From: Usnea hakonensis
Taxonomy: Eukaryota > Ascomycota > Lecanoromycetes > Lecanorales > Parmeliaceae
DNA length: 64,000 bases
Reading direction: 5' to 3'
NCBI GenBank assembly: GCA_013423325.1
Contig: BLJB01000199.1
Location: 118,881-182,880 of the forward strand
Below, piece by piece: positions 34,491-45,565 of the stretch (its first letter is position 1; each line of letters starts with the position of its first letter). The notes under the pieces were generated by a model. That model was not told the origin of the DNA and ran no database searches. It saw only the letters and a list, made by a program, of their open reading frames with translations. The position numbers and the translations under genes are program-made.

Positions 34491-35424
34491 ATGGGATACG
34501 GCTCTTGTGTTATGCTTGCACTACTTGCGCTACGATTCATTGGCGCCTCTGCACAAGACGTACGCTTCTTACCTGAAGCCACCTGGCAGCAAGCTGACTC
34601 CTTCAAAAGGCAGACGAAGAACTTGAAGACCCTACCACCTCGCCTAGCATAGCTGTCAAGATCTCCACATCGTTTCCGTCTTCGGAAATCTTCGGTATCA
34701 AGTTAGTGAATGGTCAGCCGACGCAAGCTCTTCTCTCCTTCTCCAATGAAGAACCGGAATCCGTCAGCGTTGCCTTCATAGGAGGCAGCCTCTGGACTAC
34801 TGCCTTCCCTCAACAAGGCCCCCAAAATGTCCGTAACCTGACGACTACGAGATACAACGTTGAGATTCCCGCCGGCCAGAGCGAGAGTATTAGCTACAAG
34901 TTTGCTACGGAGCTTCAGCCACAGGATTTGATGCTCAATTTGGCGGCTGTGGTCACTGACAGCGAGGGAACTCCATACACTCTGTCGGCGTTTAATGAGA
35001 CCGTCAGTATTGTTGAGCCTGATACTAGCATTTTCGATCCGCAAATGTAAATATTCCTACATGCTTTTTTCGGCTTTTACTATGTTTGACGCTGACCGCT
35101 TACAGCGTGTTTCTCTACCTGTTCCTCGCTGCTGCGTTTGGTGGTACTTGCTACTTCATATACAGTACCTGGATCAGTACCCTCTTTCCACAGAAGCGTC
35201 GCGGAGGAAAAGGCGGCGAACGGGCCAAGAAGTCATCCGGCCAGTCGAAAAAGGTCGATCCTGCCGACCAGGTTTCTGTTGTGGGAGCTGATGGACCCGC
35301 GGTCACGTCCGGTGCGAAAGCGTACGACGAAAGCTGGATCCCTGCGCATCACATCAATAAGCCTCAGTCTCAGAGAATCAAGAGTAGCGGAAGGCCCAAG
35401 AGCAGGAGCAAGCAGCCTGAATAG
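34491..35424 (+). CDS. IRC22: IRC22 (TRAP-alpha-like ER membrane protein)
   Basis: Three exons, 34491-34559, 34610-35046 and 35106-35424, give 274 residues. Introns are 50 and 59 nt, with GCTGAC branch sites. Exon 1 is mostly a signal peptide (hydrophobic MLALLALRF core, cleavage expected near ASAQD). A lumenal beta-rich domain of about 130 residues carries FGIKLVNGQPTQALLSFSN, an NLTT glycosylation site and EIPAGQSESISYKFATELQ, which match the TRAP-alpha/SSR1 family. One transmembrane segment (IVFLYLFLAAAFGGTCYFIY) is followed by a basic cytosolic tail rich in Lys, Arg and Ser. The fungal members are named IRC22 after a yeast recombination phenotype. The biochemical role, probably at the ER translocon, is not established. 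Confidence 0.9.
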
Positions 35425-35712
35425 ATTCGTTGATGAATGACTAGGCGATGACATTGTTGCGAGAATATAGACAATCGAAGTGTCGCAATGTAGAGCCTAT
35501 CAGCGTACAGATTAAGTACAATTTTGGCAAGCTTTGTAGGATAGAAAAGTTACGTGCTCCAGAGCTCGATCGAAGCCGCGAAGGTCTATGTGCTACTTCC
35601 TCTATGCCTAGGCGACCATTTCCGCCAGCCGAGCCCTGACACATCCTCACCAGCTTCAGTAACGCACCGTCTTTTGCTTCAGCATCACTCGTCAGCATGC
35701 TCCTCTTTCTCC

Positions 35713-36632
35713 CTATTCTTTAGTCCACTCCTGAAACTCCTCGTCGAGATGAGCTCTCAATCTAGAGAACTTATTCCCGAACAACTTGCCACATCTCCAA
35801 CACTTCAAATCACGTTCCATGTAGCCTGCCCTTCCCGGATGTCTCCTATCGTCCATTTTATCTAATGGAAAGTCTTCGACGTCAATCAGGAATGGTGTTG
35901 AGAAGCTGTTGTAGTGCTTCCTATGTTTCATACATTCGCTATGCCTATCGACAGAGAGGACGTGGATGTGCAAGTGATTCATGGAAGGACCGGCGTGTAT
36001 ACCAGAGATGACTGATTGTGACCAGTCGCGTCCAATGGGCAGATTCTGCGATTCGTTGTCACTGTCTCCCTCTAAAGTATCTATAACTTTCTGGCGCTTT
36101 TGGTCAAGAGCTGAGAACTTGCCGTAGCGTCGCTGAAGTTCTTTGGCTACCAGTCTTCGTAGCTTCTGTACCTCCATTTGGACTTCCTTCAAGAATTCGA
36201 GATCCTCAAAAGCATCGAAAGGGTGCAGCAATTGTTTTGCAGGGTCGCGTGGTAGGAGCAGGATGTGAATGGAGGATTTGGGAAAGAGGTCGTTGATCGC
36301 AACCCATTTGTCATCATGGTATATCACCCTGGAAGCAGGAAAAGAAGCAGGCGAGGAGATATAAGCACCTAGCCCGTCGCGGCCCAGAAATGTTGTTGTT
36401 CGAGCAGGGTCAGACTGGGGAGTGTCTGAAGGGGGAACCTTTTTGGAAAGAGTTTTCTTGGGAGACATGAGGTCACTGACTGCAAAGACGAGTCAACAGA
36501 AAGTGCGGAAAGCAAGGATTTGGGGGAGGGAGTACATGCGTTACGCTTAGGAGGTGTGCTTTTTGGAGGGATTGTTGTGCTTGCGATTTCCTCTCCTGTA
36601 GTCGCATCTTGGCCGTGGGCTGGCTGAGCCAT
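35713..36632 (-). CDS. HNT3: Aprataxin-like DNA deadenylase (HNT3)
   Basis: Two exons, 36632-36536 and 36479-35713, give 287 residues. The 56-nt phase-1 intron joins KRNAFSDLMSPKK. The HIT domain runs from YHDDKWVAINDLFPKSSIHILLL to the catalytic triad HLHIHVLS, which supplies the nucleophilic His. An inserted helical stretch rich in Lys, Arg and Glu separates the two halves, as in fungal members. The C-terminus has a zinc finger beginning CWRCGKLF and closing with a His and a Glu (C2HE type, as described for fission-yeast Hnt3). Role: removes AMP from abortive ligation intermediates at 5' ends of DNA breaks, in the nucleus. It is convergent with IRC22 at 288 bp. Confidence 0.93.
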
Positions 36633-36839
36633 TTTGGTATATTTCGAGGAGCTCACGCACCGGGAACAGGAGTGAAGAGGTGAAAAACCACGTCGAGCTG
36701 TCCGAAGTAAACAATGACTCATATGGAGCGTGGCTCGTATCATCGTATGGCTCGCGCGATAGCAAGCGCCGCTAGCTCGTCCTCATCCGGCTAGCTTCAA
36801 GCGAAGATCAATTCGACCAATCGACCTCCCTATCCTACT

Positions 36840-37170
36840 TTAGGTATCTTTGACCCCAACATTTGCAAGCTATCCCACAACGAGATCGCTACAATCTACA
36901 GCGTGATATATGGCCATTGGGATCCGCGTCCTCCGAGACCCAAGAAGGACGCTTTCTTCGCCGACAGCATCAAGAATATTTAAAGTCGACTGTCTTAGCC
37001 GCTTGGGGCCCGACCCTCGGCCTCCTGATAATGGCTCCGGAGCATATTCGAAGCGGGGTGTTTCGGCTTTAAAGGCGTTTTTGGGGACAGGTGACGTGGT
37101 TCGGGTTATGAGATTTGAAGATCTTGACGGTGAATGTCTTACTAGGAGGTACCAAAGTGCAGCACATTAG
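36840..37170 (+). pseudogene. Frameshifted remnant of a small unidentified gene (tentative)
   Basis: On the plus strand a coding-like stretch, SHNEIATIYSVIYGHWDPRP, continues as RPKKDAFFADSIK and then stops near 36980. The coding-like sequence resumes in another frame as EYLKSTVLAAWGPTLG, and in a third frame as GVSALKAFLGTGDVVRVM to about 37170. The three pieces follow one another without splice sites that would join them. That suggests a gene broken by frameshifts, or sequencing errors in an intact small gene. No start codon is obvious, and I cannot name the family. Confidence 0.35.
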
Positions 37171-37606
37171 GGCGAGCAGATCAGCTGCCGAATAAGATTC
37201 AAGCGATACCGGTCAAATGCAGCTGTGTGGGTTCAGCAAAAAACAGAAGATCTTGAGTTTAGCGAAACCATGTGGCATCGGTAAGTGACGGGTAACATTA
37301 GAACATGCTGCCTGACTTGCATTCTCACAGCCACGGCACTTCATCTTCAGGCGTGAGCTCTGTTGGCATGTGCAACTGTGGCTGTATCATATTATATTCT
37401 ACATCTAAGCATATTATTGGGATTTATATGGCTCTGAAGAACAAGAAGAAGCTCCCAGCATCCAACTCAACAGTACTTGTGATGTTGTGAGACGTACATG
37501 GACGCAATGTACGGTCCAACATGGCAAATACACGGTCGACTGTGAAGGATGAGACCACAAATGCGACGGAGCTCCGGTGCCATCGCAAAATCGCAAGATT
37601 TGTTCC

Positions 37607-38065
37607 CTAGGAAGATGATGAATCCGATTCTGGTTCATTGTAACCCATATAACAGTGTTTCCCGAGCATAGCCTTGTAATAGGTGTTCCCGGCCTGGATC
37701 CCATTCAAGAGAACCCAGGGTGCTAGGTCACGATAGCATTCATCACTGCTAGTTTCATTGTTAGGTGGCCCTTTGAACCACCCTCTGCCCCCACAGACAT
37801 TGCCCTGCCAGCTGTCGGAGAAAATTCCACACCCATATTCATTGAGACAGGTAGTTAGATCGACCGAATTGAGCGCTACGCTACCCCCTGAATATTGTTG
37901 TGTCACCATGCTTTGATACAATAGGACGGCATAAGGGCTTGTGTAGGAGACACAGCCAGGATCGGTGTTCAGCATGGTATCGCGCCGATCAAGATGTCTT
38001 TGAGAAAGACTGATGCCCATAGACTGCGAAACAAGTGCGAACAGGATGAGAATCGTATGATACAT
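37607..38065 (-). CDS. Small secreted cysteine-containing protein
   Basis: Intronless, 152 residues from the ATG at 38065; the frame is open nine more codons upstream without an ATG. A signal peptide is clear (MYHTILILFALVSQSMG), followed by a dibasic LDRRD site suitable for Kex2-like processing. The mature part has six cysteines, in DPGCVSY, LTTCLNEYGCGIF, NVCGGRGW, DECYRD and KHCYMG. The NNETSS segment offers a potential N-glycosylation site. The C-terminus is a short acidic Ser tail. No catalytic motif is visible. The size and Cys content fit fungal small secreted proteins; whether it acts as an effector or a cell-wall protein cannot be told. It stands alone, with large intergenic regions on both sides. 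Confidence 0.75.
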   Translation of the reverse strand: MYHTILILFALVSQSMGISLSQRHLDRRDTMLNTDPGCVSYTSPYAVLLYQSMVTQQYSGGSVALNSVDLTTCLNEYGCGIFSDSWQGNVCGGRGWFKGPPNNETSSDECYRDLAPWVLLNGIQAGNTYYKAMLGKHCYMGYNEPESDSSSS

Positions 38066-39944
38066 GATGGGTGTTCTAGGGTAAAGTTTCAAGTCAGCTG
38101 AGCTTTTCAGGCCTAAGGATGAAACTGCACTTTACGAACCTCGTGCTTTATGTTGGGTCTCAAAAGAAAAAGCTGCCAACTGTGTTTGGTAGGACGCAGA
38201 GGCGCAGCGCTGCGATCTGTACTGGAATAGCTGGGCGGAGTCCTGGAGACTGATACCAGTTATTCAGAGGCAACACTGGAAAACGACATCCAAGTGGCTG
38301 GGATTTCAAATGTCTGAACTCGATTCATTGAGGGTATATATACAAGATAGCTATGGAGCAACGAGGTTTGTTGGACTCGAACCAGGAACTTTGAGGATCC
38401 ATACGGCTTAGTTCGGGACTCAGGTTGTCAATTTCGAGATGGTCAGCGCGTTATGCGGCTGAGTACTCCGGGTGAGTATATTGATGAGAACAATTGGTGT
38501 GCTTGGCTTCCACGTTGCTTGGCTGCACTCCTGGCATCTCGGCCCTGGTGTCCCATCCATATTGCTTAAAACATGCTTCACTTCATCAAAGTTTGCTCAT
38601 AATCTCCAGTCTCCACTTCATTACGGAAGGCGCTTGTAGTCTGCAGCAACGCTTGCGCGTGACCGACAATTCGAGAGATAAGCTAGCAACAAAACATTGT
38701 CCATATCCTTAATCTCCCTAACCAGGAGTAGGAGAAATCGCTCAATAATTTGAGACGTCGTCAAAGCAACGGTACCAATGCAGAGCTGATTGAAACCAAT
38801 ATTCGGTCACGATCGATGCCTTATGAGAAAGGAGGGTTGCAATGATAGAGAGACGACAAAGAGTCGACAGAGGACTAGAATTAGGTAATATGACTCGTAA
38901 AGCTTACATTCTGGCGAGATTTTTCTGAAACGTGGCTGGAGGCGCTCCCTGCGGATGTGCAGTTTGGAAGAGCTACTGGATGTGTGGATTGGAATCGGTT
39001 ATCCGGGGTTGTATCGCCGGTGATTCCGAGAGCCTCTGAATCAGTCATTTCTAAGACTAAGCGCAGCGTTTGTAGTAAATAAGGTAATGAAACTTGTTGT
39101 TTGAAAGTTCTTCACTAATTTTCATTCTCGCAAAGCAGCTCTACTCCTCCAATTTACTTCCACTTTGAACTTTGGATACTCGTATATACCCGGATATGCA
39201 CCAGACTGGGATATGCACCATTAGGGCTAGGGCTACACCCAAAATGAGCGATTCTTATGCTTGGCTTAGTCATTTTGGGTGTAGCCCTAACCCTAATGGT
39301 GCATATCCCAGTCTGGTGCATATCCGGGTATATACGAGTAGGGCGGCGCTGTTCGCACTTTTTCCGTAGGGGCTTTCTTTGCTTGTTCAATCGTCATGGG
39401 TGTGACCATGGACAATGTACAGATGATAGAGTACTCGGTAGATGAGAATACTTGGTCTTTAAATATGGCTCGTATGGGTTAGTCCGAACCACTAGTCCAA
39501 GAAATTCGATTCCCTCCGAGGCTCGATTCCCGAGCTAACTCCGAGAATTACAATTTTTAGCGGCTTTTCATATTTCCACAAGCTGTGAACTTGGCTGGTG
39601 GCTGTCTCCGAAGCTCTTATTTACAATCCTTTTAATCTCCATCTTGACTTGGTTTATTCTATTTGGTCACAAGGGCTGCAAAGCAAAAGCACTCTCTCCT
39701 GGCCTCGGAACCCGTTATAAAAGAGATTCGCTCAGAGAAGTCATCACAGTAGATTTCTACCTCATGAAGGTCTTTGAGATCACACTACGTTTTGAAGACA
39801 GATCCTTCGAGAGGGTTCATCTGTTTTCTTTTCCATTATCTAGCTAGCCTCAAAGATCGATATTGGTCCCTTGCTTGAGTTTTGCTCATTGTATACCAAG
39901 CAATATTAAGTCAGATTTATTAAGTCAGGCTTCCTTCTCCAAGT
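38066..39944. other. Intergenic region containing the foldback element
   Basis: About 1.9 kb between the secreted-protein gene and the helicase gene. The only structure I can support is the foldback element at 39179-39338. A GGTTCGAGTCC match on the minus strand near 38370 does not build a proper tRNA. Confidence 0.55.
39179..39338. mobile_element. 160-bp foldback MITE with TA flanks and telomere-like motif
   Basis: Arms 39179-39247 and 39270-39338 (69 nt each) are reverse complements with a single mismatch, around a 22-nt loop. Both ends are flanked by TA (39177-39178 and 39339-39340), the target duplication expected of Tc1/mariner-type elements. The mismatch lies in the telomere-like segment: TTAGGGCTAGGG in the left arm, TTAGGGTTAGGG read on the minus strand in the right arm. 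Each arm also repeats GATATGCACCA internally. There is no transposase, so it is non-autonomous. A long hairpin RNA would form if it were transcribed. Confidence 0.75.
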
Positions 39945-42900
39945 ATGCCCAAAAATGTCGGCCGCGGCGTCAACGCTAAGAAAGCAAACATCCCTTCTGC
40001 TTCGAGCAACGAGGATGGTGGCAGCAACGTCATTTTTGGGGATCCGAAGGCTATGAGGAAGGTCAAACAAGGTAGTATCGTAGAAAATTCGGCCAGTAAA
40101 GGAGGGAACAATGTCCCAGCCTCGGGTGAAGATCCACTGAAGAAGCCGGATCCTAAGAAACTGGTAAGCAACAGTCAGAAGTCATCTAATTGATGCCGTT
40201 TTTACACTAAAGCTATCACCCCAAGGCGTGTTTCTCGCAAAGACATCCCTCGGCTCAAGTCTTATTCCAAGAAACAATGCTGACTCTAGGTTCCTGCAGA
40301 TAGGAGGGGCCTCATGGACTGGAAAATTGCCCGTGAACGTGCTTTCAGAACATTGCCAAAAACAGAAATGGGCAAAGCCAGAGTACACTATGGTAAGACG
40401 GATTTCTAATCCTTGGCCGATCTCTAACCCCTGTCCAGAGTAAGACGCCAGAAGGATTCTCTTCAATGGTCATCCTCAAGAGTATAAATTCGAAGACAAA
40501 AGAGACCATGACTCTTCCTTCCTTTAAGCTCCCACCTTCTCATAAGCATTTAGCGGTGCAACCAACGGCCCTGGAAGCTAGGCATTTCGCTGCAACTTAC
40601 GCCTTGTTTCGTGTCTGCAGTATGCGTAACATTCACATGATGCTTCCTCCTACATATCGAGATATATGGAAGACTGATTTTCAAGATCTGAAGCATGACG
40701 ATGTGAAGCAAGGCAAGGGTTGGATGTACGAAGCCGACCCCTTTGCTGCCAAGCACGAGCGAGATGAGGCTCAGGTATTGATGACAAAGAAGCGGGACGA
40801 GCAAGAGAAGTGGAGAGCAGAAGAAGCCGGTCAATCAACTCCTATATCAAGTGCTGCTCGCTTAGATGGTGAGAACTCCAATCGTAATAAAATGAAAGGC
40901 TGGGCGAGAGTGCCTAAAATTGAGATGGCAAAGCGGACTAGAGCTCAAGTAGAGAGCCTTGTTCGAAGAGATGACAGGTGGAACATTCACGCTGCTCAGA
41001 TCCCCGAGTTGCAGCGTCGAAATATCATTAACGAAGTCGTGGGCCTCGGCTTCCGACAGAGCCACGTAGAAGAGGCGGTCTCAGAGTGTATGAATTGTAA
41101 GGAGACCCTCGACTGGTTAATCATCCACGTCCCAGAAGATGATTTACCAAACTGGGTTCTTCCCGAAGGCTATACCGCGGGTCTGAGCATGGCTTCGGGT
41201 AATTTGAAAAGGGAGGCTTCCATCAAAAGGCTTGCAGAAGCAGGTTACTCGACTGAGCTTTGCGCAAATTTTCTGGATGATTACAATGGAAACGAGGATC
41301 TTGCTGCTGAAGCACTGCAAAATGAGCTCATTCATGCAGTACCAGATGAACGAAATGGCTCTATTGTCTCCTCATTAGGCCTGGCCGAGGCCGAGGCTGA
41401 GGACCATATCTGGGCGGAGGAACAAGAGACGCTTAGCTCTATCTTTGGCGAACGTTTCAAAATCATTGACCATCATCTGTTTCAAATACAACTTTACGTC
41501 ACCGAGATCCAAGCCCCTTTTTCTCTGAGTGTAAGAAAGTCCAGATTGTATCCTCAACAGCCTCCGATAGTCCTGATCATCTCACCGGGCCTTCCTGCCT
41601 ATATTCGACTAAGTATTATCCGTCAGCTGATAAAGCACGCGGCTGCGGATCTGTCAGGCGAGCCGATGACGTTCAACATGGTAGATTGGCTTGAAAGTAA
41701 CATACTGAACATTGTCAATAATCCTGGCAGACTACGTGATGTTTCCGTTGTGTCATCTGACCGTAGCGAGAAACAGACGCCTAATCGCGAAAATTACTTC
41801 AAAGCCCGGAAGATACCCGCTCAGATCCATGACAATATACAGAGCCCGCAGAACGTCGATATCTTTAACCATTGGCAAGCCAAACAAGCAACACCGCAGC
41901 AGCAGAGAATGCGGGCCGCTAGGCAAGCACTACCGGCATGGGAGCTGCAAGAATCCATTGTAAAGGCTGTCGATGGCCATCAAGTTACTATAGTCTCTGG
42001 TGAGACAGGTTCAGGAAAATCTACTCAGGTCGTTCAATTCGTCCTTGATGATATGATCAACAGTCATCGTGGAGCAGCGGCAAATATCATTTGCACACAG
42101 CCTCGAAGGATATCTGCTTTAGGTCTTGCGGATCGTGTGAGTGATGAGCGATGCACACATGTAGGGGATGAGGTTGGCTACGCTATTCGAGGGGAATCGA
42201 AGCATAAGCCGGGGACTACTAAAATCACTTTTGTGACCACGGGGGTGCTACTCCGGCGACTGCAAACATCTGGCGGGACTAGAGACGACATTGTCGCTGC
42301 TTTAGCGGATGTAAGTCATGTGGTGGTGGACGAAGTCCATGAGCGTAGCCTTGACGTGGTATGTCATCTCTAGAACTATCGTCCGTATTTTGCATTTCTG
42401 GAGCACTTTCATCCTTCAAATTAGTCGTTTTTTAGATGTCACTGGCTAGGGGTAGGCAATACTAACGTTGGTAGGATTTCCTCCTGGTACTATTGAAGGA
42501 AGTTCTAGATAGACGACGAGATCTGAAGGTCATTTTAATGAGTGCCACTCTCGACGCTAGCGTTTTTGAGAAGTACTTTAGTGGCTTCTCAACTGCAAGA
42601 ATCGAGATCCGGGGTCGCACATATGCCGTCGAAGACTACTACTTGGACGATGTCATCCGTCTTACAGGGTTCAATATGGGCTCGCGTAAAATTGAAGATA
42701 GCGATGAGGATGGCACGGATCTATCTATAGCAGGTGCCATTCAGGAGGTTGGTATGAGGATCAACTATGATCTCATTGCTAGTATCGTACGGGCTATCGA
42801 CTCAGACTTGGGCTCTAAGGAAGGTGGTATACTCATCTTTTTGCCTGGTACCATGGAAATCATTCGCACTCTTGAGGCTCTTCGAGGAGTTCCTCACATG

Positions 42901-44352
42901 CATGCCCTACCGCTTCATGCTTCACTGATACCAACAGAACAGCGACGTGTCTTCCTACCAGCACCTAGTGGCAAAAGAAAGGTCGTCGTCGCGACCAATG
43001 TCGCGGAAACCTCAATCACCATTGAGGACATTGTGGCGGTCATCGATTGTGGAAAGGTCAAAGAAACAAGCTTTGATCCTCAAAACAATATGGTGAAGCT
43101 CGAAGAAGTCTGGGCGTCCCGCGCGGCTTGTAAGCAACGCAGAGGTCGTGCAGGCCGCATCCAGGCCGGAATATGCTACAAGCTGTATACACGCAACGCC
43201 GAAGCGAAGATGGCGGAGAGGCCGGACCCTGAGATTAGACGTGTTCCCCTAGAGCAGCTTTGTCTGTCGGTTCGAGCGATGGGTATCACCAATATAACTG
43301 GATTCCTTGCTAGTGCTCTGACCCCACCGGAGACTTTGGCGGTCGAGGGAGCAATAGCCCTTTTGGGTCGGATAGGCGCGCTAGATGGAAATGAATTGAC
43401 CGCTCTGGGAAGGCACCTGTCCATGATACCAGCCGATCTACGTTGTGGCAAGCTCATGGTGTATGGGGCTACCTTTGGCTGCCTTGAAGCATGCCTCACC
43501 ATTGCTGCCATTCTTACAGTCAAATCCCCATTTGTTTCTCCTCAACCCAAACGAGAAGAATCGAAGGCTGCAAGATTCTCCTTCGCCCCCAGCCAAGGCG
43601 ACCTCATCTGCGATTTACGAGCCTACGAGGAGTGGTCCCAAAGGAGATCGTCCTCGAACTATCGTGATGTCAAGATCTGGTGCGACCAGAATTACCTTTC
43701 GAGCCGAATCCTCGATGATATCTCCTCGAATCGTTCTCAGTACCTCTCGTCTCTCAAAGAAACCGGGTTCCTACCATCAACCTACCACCCAAGCACAGAC
43801 GCTTCGCTGAATGCACAGGGTTCCAACAATGCCCTCGTTCGTGCCCTGGTAGCTGGCGCTTTTAACCCCCAAGTCGCCCGAATCGACTTCCCGGACAAGA
43901 AGTTTGCACCATCAATGTCGGGTGCTGTAGAGCTAGACCCCGAAGCTAGGACGATCAAATTCTTTAATCAGGACAACGGTCGAGTATTCGTCCATCCAAG
44001 CTCCACTCTTTTTGGTGCTCAAACCTTTGCAGGAGGATCCGTCCATTTGAGCTATTTCAACAAAATGGAGACTTCAAAGCTGTTTATCCGAGAACTAACG
44101 CCTTTCAATGCCTATAGCCTTCTTCTATTTTCAGGACCCATCACGCTCGACACTCTGGGCCGTGGTCTCGTAGTTGATGGTTGGCTGAGGCTGAGGGGAT
44201 GGGCAAGGATTGGAGTATTGGTGAGCAGACTGAGGATGATGCTTGATGATGTGCTAGCGAGGAAGATTGACAATCCGTTGTTGGATTTGAGTAACGATGA
44301 GGTTGTGGCCGTTGTGAGGCAATTGGTAGAGTTTGATGGGCTAGATCGGTAA
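39945..44352 (+). CDS. DEVH-box RNA helicase with UBA and RWD domains (DHX29/DHX57-like)
   Basis: Four exons, 39945-40163, 40300-40392, 40439-42358 and 42475-44352, give about 1,369 residues. All introns are phase 0 (136, 46 and 116 nt). Splicing gives PDPKKLIGGASWTGKLPVN, then EYTMSKTPEGF, then RSLDVDFLLVLLKEVL. Two UBA-like helical modules sit near residues 299-342 and 365-400. An RWD domain begins near 426 (WAEEQETLSSIFGERF). The helicase core has motif I GETGSGKSTQ (about 625-634), motif II DEVH (735-738), SATLDA (about 767) and QRRGRAGR (about 965), followed by HA2/winged-helix and OB-fold regions. Family role: ATP-dependent RNA or RNP remodelling, in the DHX29 branch linked to translation initiation. 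Which branch this belongs to is uncertain. Confidence 0.9.
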
Positions 44353-44659
44353 TGGAACTGTGTTGCTGATTTGAGAGAAAATGCCAAAACAGAGTCACAG
44401 ACTCGAGCAAACTCACCGTTCGCCTTGGATAGTCAGAAGCATATAAAGGCTAGGTAAGTCGCGGAAACAGTGGGTAATTCCTGTAGACTAAGACCCTGGC
44501 TTGGAGACGAGCAATAGCGACACAGGTTGTGGGTCTATTCATTAGAGATAGGAGGTCAACTGCGCTTGATTCCTACGAGAAGTAGCTTTGCAGCTGCCAT
44601 TGTCTCCTCTAATTCTAATTCATCAGCTGCCTCAAAGATTGAACACCTTTAGGGTATCT
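44353..44659. other. Convergent intergenic region
   Basis: 307 bp between convergent stops. Nothing was recognised. Confidence 0.5.
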
Positions 44660-45565
44660 CTACCCTCCTTTCTCTCGCATTTCCCTCATCATCTTTCTGT
44701 AACCTTCGACAACGGACGTCCTTGCCTCAGACAATTCATGTTGCCTCTTCAACCCTCCTATCCCGTTCTTTATGCAGGAGTCTACTCTCGCTTTTGGCAC
44801 CTTGGAAAATCTTGGTGGCGCAGACACGACATCATGTAGTCCAACCAAGCCTGCTCCAGGCCCAGCCGCTGTCTTTGCCTCGTTCTCTTCCCGTCGTTTG
44901 ACGGCGATATATGCCCATGGATCTTCATCATCATCAAGTACTACACCCTGCTCGCCTCCTTTTCTCCTTTTCTTGCTGCCCTTGCTCTTTCCTTTACTCG
45001 CAACTTTCACCATCTCGTCCAAACCCTCGTCGTCCACATCCTTGTCCCTTTCTTCCTCCATCTTCTCCTTCCTTTGACGATCCTCCTTCCTCCATTCCTC
45101 TTGCATCTTTTGCATTTTCCGCTCAGTTTTTGTCTGCCTCTCTCTCCCGCCCTGCTTCGCTGCACTACCTTTTCTGGTCAGTCCCGCAAACGGCAGTGCA
45201 GCGTCCACACGGGCGGCGAAAGAGGACAGGGGTTCGCGTGGCTCTATCGTCGGTACTGCTACCGACGTGGGTGCAAGGCTTGCGGGTTCGACTTTCAGAC
45301 TTTTGCGGGCTTTCTTGGAGGGTCTTATTCCATCGTCGAGACCAGAGCGAGGCGGACGGTAGTTGCCGAGTAGGCGTGTAAATGCTCTAGGAGTGTCATC
45401 CTGCGTCTGGGCATATTTTCTTTTGGCGGGTTTGGTCTTGCGATTTGCGGTTGTAGTTGTGGTCGTAAGAGTCTTCACGGGAACATTGTCGGCGATTTTG
45501 TTTGGGGGAAGGTCGTAGAATAATGCATCACTTTTCAACTTGTCTCGCTTGTGTTTGTGAGGCAT
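44660..45565 (-). CDS. Basic coiled-coil protein, probably nuclear or nucleolar
   Basis: Intronless, 301 residues starting MPHKHKRDKLKSDALFYDLP. It is very rich in Lys, Arg and Glu. The middle has a long charged helix (RQTKTERKMQKMQEEW), basic clusters usable as nuclear localisation signals (SKGSKKRRKGGEQG), and a short acidic motif DDDEDPWAYI. The C-terminal part, LHDVVSAPPRFSKVPKA and ELSEARTSVVEGYRKMMREM, looks conserved and helical. No enzyme motif is present. The composition is that of a ribosome-biogenesis or RNA-binding factor, which is inference only. I recall similar fungal hypothetical proteins but cannot name a family. Confidence 0.75.
   Translation of the reverse strand: MPHKHKRDKLKSDALFYDLPPNKIADNVPVKTLTTTTTTANRKTKPAKRKYAQTQDDTPRAFTRLLGNYRPPRSGLDDGIRPSKKARKSLKVEPASLAPTSVAVPTIEPREPLSSFAARVDAALPFAGLTRKGSAAKQGGRERQTKTERKMQKMQEEWRKEDRQRKEKMEEERDKDVDDEGLDEMVKVASKGKSKGSKKRRKGGEQGVVLDDDEDPWAYIAVKRREENEAKTAAGPGAGLVGLHDVVSAPPRFSKVPKARVDSCIKNGIGGLKRQHELSEARTSVVEGYRKMMREMREKGG

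Noticed and set aside
38345..38475. tRNA-like sequence on the minus strand with GGTTCGAGTCC (B-box match) and GGAGTAC pairing with GTTGCTCC
   Set aside because: The T stem pairs at only three positions, the acceptor strand is misplaced by several bases, and the anticodon arm needs an unusual intron. tRNAscan-SE with a score above its cut-off would be needed to reinstate it.
39154..39390. Open frames on both strands across the foldback element
   Set aside because: They encode mirror peptides only because the DNA is palindromic. No independent protein signal is present.
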